A stretch of DNA of 64,000 nt from Geosiphon pyriformis (Eukaryota; Glomeromycota; Glomeromycetes; Archaeosporales; Geosiphonaceae): NCBI GenBank assembly GCA_016748015.1, contig JAAOMT010000096.1, positions 62,001 to 126,000 on the forward strand, in the 5' to 3' direction. The notes under the pieces were generated by a model. It worked only from the letters and a program-made list of their open reading frames with translations. It made no database searches and was not told the DNA's origin. Numbering within the stretch: the stretch's first letter is position 1; each line of letters begins with the position of its first letter. The position numbers and the translations under genes are program-made. Of this stretch, positions 57,561 through 64,000 are shown piece after piece.

Positions 57561-58483
57561 TGTTACCAGCTGAAAAATGAATGAAAATTAGCATGAAATT
57601 ATCCTTATAATCCCTATTATTCACTATTATATATTAGTTAAATCACATTTTATTATTAATTATTTTATTATCATTTTACGAAATTATTGATCATCCATAT
57701 CTCAATTAATTACAAGTACACAAATGTAACTAAATTTGATGATCAAATATGCAATACCCCGAATTCTGTGACAGAAATCCACGAATTTTGCAATAATTCA
57801 CTGAAATATGAAGAGTTTGCTGAAAAGTCATAATTAGTTCTAGGAAATTCATAGAAATAAGTGCAAAGAAAAGAGTGCTAGAACTTGAGTAAGTACTACT
57901 CAAAGATGTATAAAAGAAGAGCTTCTCTCTTCAAGAAAATGTATCTTAACATCTAATAGTCTTAGAATTAGATAACAAGTTACAAATCAAACAAAAATAA
58001 AAATATTCTTTTGAAAAACCCAAAATTCTTAAATATTCTTTTGAAATTTTATAACATTCGAAACTAATACTTTGAAATTGACTAGCTACTAATTTCAATA
58101 GTTCATTTAGTTTCCCACTCAGGCCTAAGCAGAATTCATGCAACAAAATTATCTCTAATTATTATAAAACCGCATTTTCGATTTTTCTATTTTTCTTGTA
58201 ATTTATCACGAATTATTGAGAACCTACAGTTAGAAAGATACTGTAGAAGTGTTGAATTTCACAGCGAAGTAACTGCATAACCTATTGAAGAAGCCTGTAG
58301 TCGAGGGATTCCTACAGAAGAGTTGACTTTTAATAACAAAGTAACTACAGAGAATAATTGGCATGGAATTGGCCATTCCATCATAAGCCCAACAACATAA
58401 ACGGTTTCCAAAGTATAAGGAATACTTTGAAGAAAATTTAGCATTAACAACAACAAAGAAAGTGAGAAAAACTATCGGTAACA
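57561..58483 (+). repeat. Solo LTR1b, divergent relative of the GYP1 LTR
   Basis: 923 bp, starts TGTTACCAGC and ends TATCGGTAACA, with only partial similarity to GYP1 LTRs: the edges, the AGCATGAAATTATCCTTATAAT block, the TATA-hairpin (57909-57930) and the GGCCATTCCATCATAAGCCC block. Flanks GAGT (57557-57560) and AAGT (58484-58487) fit a 4-bp duplication with one transition. It is lightly mutated compared with its surroundings, so it is a late arrival. Small open stretches in it are not genes. Confidence 0.8.
57909..57915 (+). promoter_or_regulatory. Probable TATA box of LTR1b
   Basis: TATAAAAGAAGAGCTTCTCTC here is nearly the same as in the GYP1 LTRs although the rest of the LTR has diverged, which argues for function in the live family. 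Confidence 0.5.
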
Positions 58484-58784
58484 AAGTCATATATAACTGA
58501 AACTTCTAATATTAGAGCAATTATTAAAAAATATATAAACAATTTTGTTAATAATAAAGATTGTATAATTAAGAATATTTTAGAGTATTCTTTTTGTAAA
58601 GTTGTTTTAAATTATTTATTTACTAATAATAAGCTCATTCTTAAATCCAATAAAATTGAATCTAAGATTAATAAGATTATAAAAAATTAAACCAAAAAGA
58701 GGATAGTATTAGATAATATTCCAAATTTTTGGTAGTATTAATATGTTTTTTTAGAATATGTAAATAATAGTGTTTTTAGTAGTA
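58484..58784 (+). pseudogene. LINE-D ORF2, RT N-terminal part
   Basis: Reads IRAIIKKYINNFVNNKDC, then a block SFCKVVLNYLFTNNKLILKSN that matches PFHKVVLNHLVVDDELILEPD of LINE-A (about 20880), then a stop-broken KRIVLDNIP and a FLEYVNNSVFS block that matches PLEYVFDKAFS. It is cut at the TA dinucleotide 58783-58784 by a DNA transposon. Confidence 0.68.
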
Positions 58785-58956
58785 AAGTCAAACCTAAGAT
58801 AACTTATACCCTTGGTGAATACAAATTGCTATGAATTATTACAGGTTATGAGTTTTCTCAAGTTTAAATATATATAGTATACATATAATAAAAATAGATA
58901 TAATATTAATAAAAAATAAATTTATTTGCATATTCTTATAAAAATCTTTAAATAGC

Positions 58957-59271
58957 TTATGGAATATTAAAAAAACTTGTAAAAATTGTTTGTTTTTGTT
59001 TATCTTGTATTCTCTTATGAAGTATATATTTAACATAAGCAAGCTTATTAACTGTATCATAAAATTCCTTCCTATTTTCAAGCTTTATAAACTGTTCAAG
59101 ATTTGTAATAATAGTTAGTGCATTCTTAATATTTATTACTTTCTGTATCTTTTGTTTTTTATTAGAGCTATCATACTTTGTTTTACAATTTATTATAATA
59201 TAATTTGCAATCTTATAATTATTCAGATGTTTCAAAGTAATTATATCATTTTTCTTAGATAAATTTACCAA
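58957..59271 (-). pseudogene. Transposase C-terminal fragment, pogo/Tigger-like
   Basis: 104-codon open stretch whose first Met is fortuitous. It is Lys/Asn/Ile-rich. A predicted helical NIKNALTIITNLEQFIKLE segment followed by a KQKQTIFTSFFNI end resembles the C-terminal tail of pogo/Tigger DDE transposases, where a helix pair is followed by a QTxLxxFF motif. It lies about 170 bp from the left inverted repeat, as expected for the 3' end of the transposase gene. Upstream (59272-60500, minus strand) the frame is closed and no DDE motif can be read. The assignment rests on the tail and on the element ends, so moderate confidence. Confidence 0.5.
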
Positions 59272-60555
59272 CTCTTTAATTAATAAGTATGTACAATTTA
59301 ACTGTATGTAATTGAATTTTTTGTAACAATTTTTAATCTTTTTTAATACTATTTCTTAATTATAATTAGCTATTATTTCCAAGTTTGCAGTTTTATTCTG
59401 AAAGTTGTTATTTGTATTGATTAAAAAAATATCAACTTTGTGTCAATAATAAGTGATTTTTTTATTTAAAACATTTTTTTATGTCCTATAAATTAGATGT
59501 ATTGTTTAAAATTGGTTAATTACATAAATGTTATTAGCACTATTATCAAAAAAATTTAATATATAATAAAAAAATAACAATAATAACGTGTTTTAAAACA
59601 ATAAATAATTTTAGTATTTATAAACTAAATATGTACTATCAAGTTAAGTTTATAATAAATTTTATATTATAGTTAAAACCAATAAATTGTTTACTAATAA
59701 CAATATATTTTAGTTTTTTTTATACAACTAATAGTTCTAATTAACAAACTACTCTCAAAAAATATTATTAGTCATTTAAGCATAAGTATTTGAATAATAC
59801 TGAAAATCAAATTGTTTTTTGTTTTTTATTAAAAACAACATGAATATTTAACATAACTAATAATAAATAATAACAAATGCTCAGTTCTATTAGCATTAAT
59901 TGTAAAAACAAGTATCAATTGTATTTTTGATTATTTAGTGCCATGATTTAATATTATAACAAGAAGTATTATTATATATATTTATTTATTTTTAATATAT
60001 TTAATATTAGTTAATAATATATTATTATAAAAGTAAAATAAATGCAATTTAATATAGTTTTTAAAGTTCTTAAGCCAGTTATTAAATAGTTTTTGGTGCT
60101 TATTTTTTAAAATATTTAATTAATTATAGAACTTTATACCAATAGTTTGAATTATATCTTTAATAAGTATTATTTTATATAATTTTTTTTTGTACAAAAA
60201 TAACAAATGCTTTATTAAAATTAGAATTATATGTTGTATATATTTATTTGTTAATCAAATTATGTATTATATTTACTTGTGCATAAAAATTTAATTCATC
60301 TTTAATTTAAGCTAAAACTAAAGACTATTTTATATATAAAAAACTGTTTTTTTTAAAGTGTTTTGTAGTTTTTAATTGGGTTTTATTATTTTTATAATAC
60401 TAATTAGATATTATAAACTTATAATAAAGTATAGTATTTTTACAACTTTGTAAAATACAAACTGAAAAAATATCATGCTTTTTGTTAATAAATATAATAG
60501 AATTAAAAAAGAAAAGAAAAGTATAATTAGAACTTTAATCAAATAAAACTAATCC

Positions 60556-60830
60556 AAAATTTTGATTTAATTATTCACATAATTGATAATAATTTAAAAC
60601 TTGAAACAATTCAAAACTATAATTTGATTATTTATACAATTAATAATAATTTAAAACTTAAAACAATTTGAAATTTTGATTTAATTACTTATAAAATTAG
60701 TAATAATTTAAAACTTAAGATAATTCAAAACTTTAACTTGATTATTCACACAATTGATAATAATTTAAAACTTAAAATAATTTGAAACTCTGATTTAATT
60801 ATTTACACGATTAATGATTATTTTATTAAA
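60556..60830. repeat. About five tandem repeats of 56-58 bp
   Basis: Units built on TTTGATTTAATTATTCACA, then AATTGATAATAATTTAAAAC and TTAAAACAATT. Alternate units end in AATTC and AATTTG, so the array may have grown as a dimer of about 115 bp. It lies inside the pogo-like element near its right end. Confidence 0.72.
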
Positions 60831-61098
60831 TAAGTAATGTTATATTATTATATAGTATTTTTAGTTATAAAAATATTGGTTTGCTTTACTGTAATTTTAT
60901 CAAAATTAGCAGAATTTAAATTAAATTTAGCATCTAAGATAACTTATACTGACAGTAAAAAGTTATAAGTTATTAAGTATTACAAGTATAAATTATAAAT
61001 ATAAAATTTTTTAACTATTAAATTAGTAAATTTAAAATACTATAATTTATTACAAATTATAAGTTATCTTAGTATAAATTATCTCAAATTTGACTGTA

Positions 61099-62658
61099 TT
61101 ATAATTTAGATTAAATAAAATAAATTATTGTTAATTATAAAAAATTTTTTTAATAACAAAATAGTAAATTTGTTTAATATTTTTAATAAATTTAAAAACA
61201 CTATAATAATATTATTATTGGTTTATTATTAAATTTATTAAATATATATTTATTAAATAAGTTATTATTTATTATTTAAAAAAAAATTTGGGTTTTGATG
61301 ATTTTTATACTTTCTAAATAAGATAATATTTTTATTAATATTTAATTTATTATCTTAATAAAAACTGATAAAAATTTTTTTTAAAGATTTTATTTAACTA
61401 AAGTTTTTTAATATATAATAAATTTAATGTTTTTTATAGTAATAACTTTTTTGTTTTAAAAAAAACTTTTATCTAATTTTCTATATTTGTTGTAAACTTA
61501 ATGATTAAAGTTATTTTTTTTAAAAAAATCTGGTTGGTCTTACAAAATATATACAAAACATATAATTTTATAAACTAATCTTATTTAAAAGTAATTTAAC
61601 TTATATTTAAAGTTTATTAAATTTTTTAGTAATATTCACAATAATAAAACCAATAAAATTATAATAAATTTTGGCTTAACAAATAATTACAAAATTATAA
61701 TAATTTTAATTAAAATAAAATCTTTTTACTTTTGTTTTAAAGAATTTTTTTATATAAAATTAAAAAACAAAACCATTTATACAATTATAAAATTTATTAT
61801 AAAAACTAATAAACAAAATTTAAAACTGGTTTAACTTTTTAGCTGTTAAAACTTTTGTCAATAATATAATTTAAATTAGTTGTTTTTAAGCTATTTTACA
61901 ATATATTTTGAATATTATTAATAATTTTTTTAATTTAATAATATTTTAATAAATAATAAAAAACAATAATTATTTTTATTAATTATTAAGTTAAAAAGCT
62001 TATTTAAAACATAAGTAAAGCACTTATTTTTATTGTTAAAAAAAAATATATAAATATTTCGAAATTTTTTGTTAATTAATAATTTGTTTAAATTTAATTT
62101 AAAAAAAAAAACATAGTTTAATATTAAGTTATTTACAAATATGATTTTTAAAAACACTATTTTAAATAAATAATTTTGTTTTAAGTTTTAACAGTTTTGT
62201 AGTTAATTAATTATAAAATTTAATTTAATTTATATTTAAGAATATTTACATAAAATAGAATTTAATTATTAAGAAAAGATTAAAATTTAAAACCAATCTA
62301 CTTAAAAATTTTTAATAAGACAATTTATTATTTTTTATTATATAATTTCAAATTATATAAACATATTCAATTAAAAAAAAATTGGCCAGTATAATTATTT
62401 ATATTAATATAAATCATATTCTTAAAAAAATTTTTAATTATAAAATAATAGATTTATAAATTATAAATTAAATATTATAATATCTATTATAGTTTTCTAT
62501 TAAGTTGTTTATTAATTTTGTAAACAATTTTTTGGCTAATATAATTGGTATTTTTTAAAATACAATTTGTTTTTAACAAATAATTTGTTTTATGCTTTAT
62601 GTTTTAAAAATAAAATTTTAATTTTAGATATATTAAATTATTTAAATTATTATAATAT
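61099..62658 (+). pseudogene. LINE-D ORF2, RT core remnant
   Basis: Continues LINE-D after the DNA transposon. Matches to LINE-A/B: NFFVLKKTF near 61450 (family NFSVLKGTT), IWLVLQNIYKTYNF near 61530 (family LWLVLQDMRKAYDS), NKIFLLLF-stop-RIF near 61710 (family GEVFSPLLWRIF), FVDD area unreadable near 61850, KTIIIFIN near 61957 (family KTVAIPIN), IYKYFEIF near 62048 (family YLGIF), and IKILKPIYLKIFNKTIYYF near 62275 (family LKLKSGLPLDFPNDAIHH). A minus-strand open stretch at 61930-62157 is only a shadow of this. Cut by a GYP2 LTR at 62659. Confidence 0.65.
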
Positions 62659-63389
62659 TGTTATAAATTGGAGTAATAAATTAATAGCAAAGTAAAACAA
62701 AATTGTATAGTAATAAAAATAATTAAAAAAGAATTTAACTTTAAAGAATAAATTAAATTGATATAAATTCAATATATAAGATTAGTTTTATAAATATTTT
62801 AGTTGCTATAATAAAAAAATTTAAAAATAGAGAAATAGTTTATACTGTTAACAAAAAATAATGCATTAATATAATTTTATGTCTTATATTAGCATTTTTA
62901 AAATTTAATATTAAATATTAATTGTATTTTTTAGTATTATTTATTCAATAATCTTTAAAATTAACAATTATAAGTGAATATTAACAAGTAATTTTTTATT
63001 ATAAAAATATTTAAATACTTAAAGAAAATCGAAAAAGAAAAATAAGCAAATTAAAAAGGATTGAATATTTTAAGAAATAATTTTTATTACTTTGATTTAT
63101 ATATATTTTGTATATATAAACATATTTTTCTAAAGCTAAAAAATATATTATTTATATAATTATTAAAAGTAATCAATAACCAAATTAATAACCAAATTAA
63201 TAATCAAGTTATTAATTAGGCTAATAATTAAATTATTGATTAAGTTAATAATTAAGTTAATAATTAAGTTAATAACTAAGTTATTGATCAAGTTAGCAAT
63301 TATTTTCTAAAAATAGAGTGGCTAACTATATAATATTAATGACTAATACATATAATAATTAATAAAAACTATGGCTTTTAATTATAATA
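62659..63389 (-). repeat. Solo GYP2 LTR in LINE-D
   Basis: 731 bp, minus orientation, flanked by ATAT on both sides (62655-62658 and 63390-63393). It is longer than other copies because the 12-bp array (63175-63294) has about ten units. It is AT-drifted. Confidence 0.76.
63175..63294 (-). repeat. Expanded 12-bp array in the GYP2 LTR
   Basis: About ten 12-bp units (AATAACCAAATT, AATAATCAAGTT, ATTGATTAAGTT and similar), against about four in the copy at 42554-43234. The difference of about 50-70 bp accounts for the greater LTR length. Confidence 0.75.
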
Positions 63390-63393
63390 ATAT

Positions 63394-64000
63394 AATTAGA
63401 TTTTTAAAAAATTTAATTTTACTTTTATTAATTAGTTTTTAAATTGTTATAAGTTATGTTTTATTTATTTTATTGTTAAAAAAGATTAAATTTTAAAAAT
63501 TTAATATGTTTAATTTAATTTTATTGTTGTATTTATTAATAAAAAATTTTTTATTAATTAACATATTTTAATGTTTTTTGCTAATTTATATTTTTGTTTA
63601 TTTAAGCTTAATAATTATAAAATGACCAAGAAATACTTAATAAATATTAGTTTAAATATTATTATTATTATGTATACTAATAGTTTAATTAAAAATTTAA
63701 GCTTTTATAATAATATTATTAATGTTTTTGCTTGGTTTTGAAATAAATATAAGTATTTATAATTATTTTTTGTTTATATTAATTAAATTGCAAATAATTG
63801 TTTTAATTTTAAACTATGTTTTAATATAAAATATAGTTTTAATTAATTTAAATAGTTAAACTTTTTTGAATATATATAATTTAAACTTAAATATTATTAG
63901 TTTTAATTTTTACAATAATTATTAAATTTAATATAGTTATATTAATAATACTATTATAAATAAAATTAAAAATTACTTTAATATTATTATTTATAATTAT
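63394..64000 (+). pseudogene. LINE-D ORF2, RNase H region remnant
   Basis: AT-drifted plus-strand sequence. A MYTNSLIKNL reading near 63670 fits the start of the RNase H domain (family VYTDGSLSNL), with the first catalytic Asp now Asn. The following residues fit the family only loosely. The LINE continues beyond the window. Confidence 0.48.

Larger units (their letters stand above)
58785..61096 (-). mobile_element. Decayed pogo/Tigger-like DNA transposon
   Basis: 2312-bp insertion flanked by TA (58783-58784 and 61097-61098). Left end AAGTCAAACCTAAGATAAC and right end (reverse complement) CAGTCAAATTTGAGATAAT form terminal inverted repeats of about 24 bp. The minus strand encodes the end of a transposase (58957-59271). 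The LINE-D reading can be followed on both sides. TA duplication, CAGT ends and the transposase tail point to the Tc1/mariner superfamily, pogo/Tigger group. AT drift has erased the DDE catalytic region. Confidence 0.68.

Noticed and set aside
58230-58490. Cys/Phe-rich 86-residue open frame in LTR1b
   Set aside because: Lies wholly in the LTR antisense to conserved non-coding blocks and is not kept in other LTRs.
61930-62157. 75-residue minus-strand open frame
   Set aside because: The plus strand here aligns in order with LINE RT (KTVAIPIN to RFFTNLVL region), so the minus frame is a shadow in AT-rich DNA.
63175-63294. CRISPR-like array
   Set aside because: Units are 12 bp, contiguous and without spacers; it is a minisatellite in an LTR.

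Overview
The window looks like a gene-free, very AT-rich block of a eukaryotic, probably fungal nuclear genome, built almost entirely of transposable elements inserted into one another. The retrotransposon proteins (a Ty3/gypsy polyprotein carrying a dUTPase, and an APE-type LINE with RRM-type ORF1, FVDD reverse transcriptase, RNase H and a C-terminal zinc motif) are of the kind I associate with arbuscular mycorrhizal fungi (Glomeromycotina such as Rhizophagus, Gigaspora or Diversispora). That assignment comes from memory of the families; no host gene, rRNA or tRNA was found to confirm it.

Families (names are mine). GYP1 is a 9.8-kb Ty3/gypsy element with LTRs of about 975 bp starting TGTTA and ending TAACA; in order it encodes gag, protease, Cys-rich region, dUTPase, RT and RNase H in one ORF, then integrase as a separate ORF, then an unknown ORF3. 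GYP2 is a second gypsy-like family with LTRs of about 670-730 bp. LTR3 and LTR1b are known here only as solo LTRs. LINEs of at least two subfamilies, a pogo/Tigger-like DNA transposon and a 2-kb palindromic element complete the set.

Layout, left to right. 1-12742: GYP2 copy A1 (minus; 5' LTR 12075-12742, distal end outside the window) with GYP1 copy B (minus, 1375-11192) inside it. 12743-26172: old, strongly AT-drifted GYP1 copy D (minus), broken by a 5'-truncated LINE (14365-15264), a full-length LINE-A (17399-25030, itself containing solo LTR3 at 22513-23386) and a solo GYP2 LTR (25150-25853). 26173-54016: old GYP1 copy C (plus), broken by the best preserved GYP1 copy E (28241-38424, with an assembly gap in its 3' LTR) and by a palindromic element (about 41484-51984) that itself holds a solo GYP1 LTR, a solo GYP2 LTR and LINE-B (44782-51610). 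54017-56586: decayed GYP2 copy A2 (minus) with its 5' LTR. 56640-57110: remnant of a minus LINE 3' end. 57180-64000: decayed plus-strand LINE-D ORF2, broken by solo LTR1b (57561-58483), a pogo-like transposon (58785-61096) and a solo GYP2 LTR (62659-63389).

Most differences between related copies, most in-frame stops and most lost catalytic residues are explained by C-to-T changes on either strand. Younger insertions (B, E, LINE-A, LINE-B, LTR1b) are lightly affected; the sequences they interrupt have lost most of their C and G. The pattern resembles RIP or deamination of methylated cytosine. No copy in the window looks able to move on its own, but the family architecture can be read by comparing copies.
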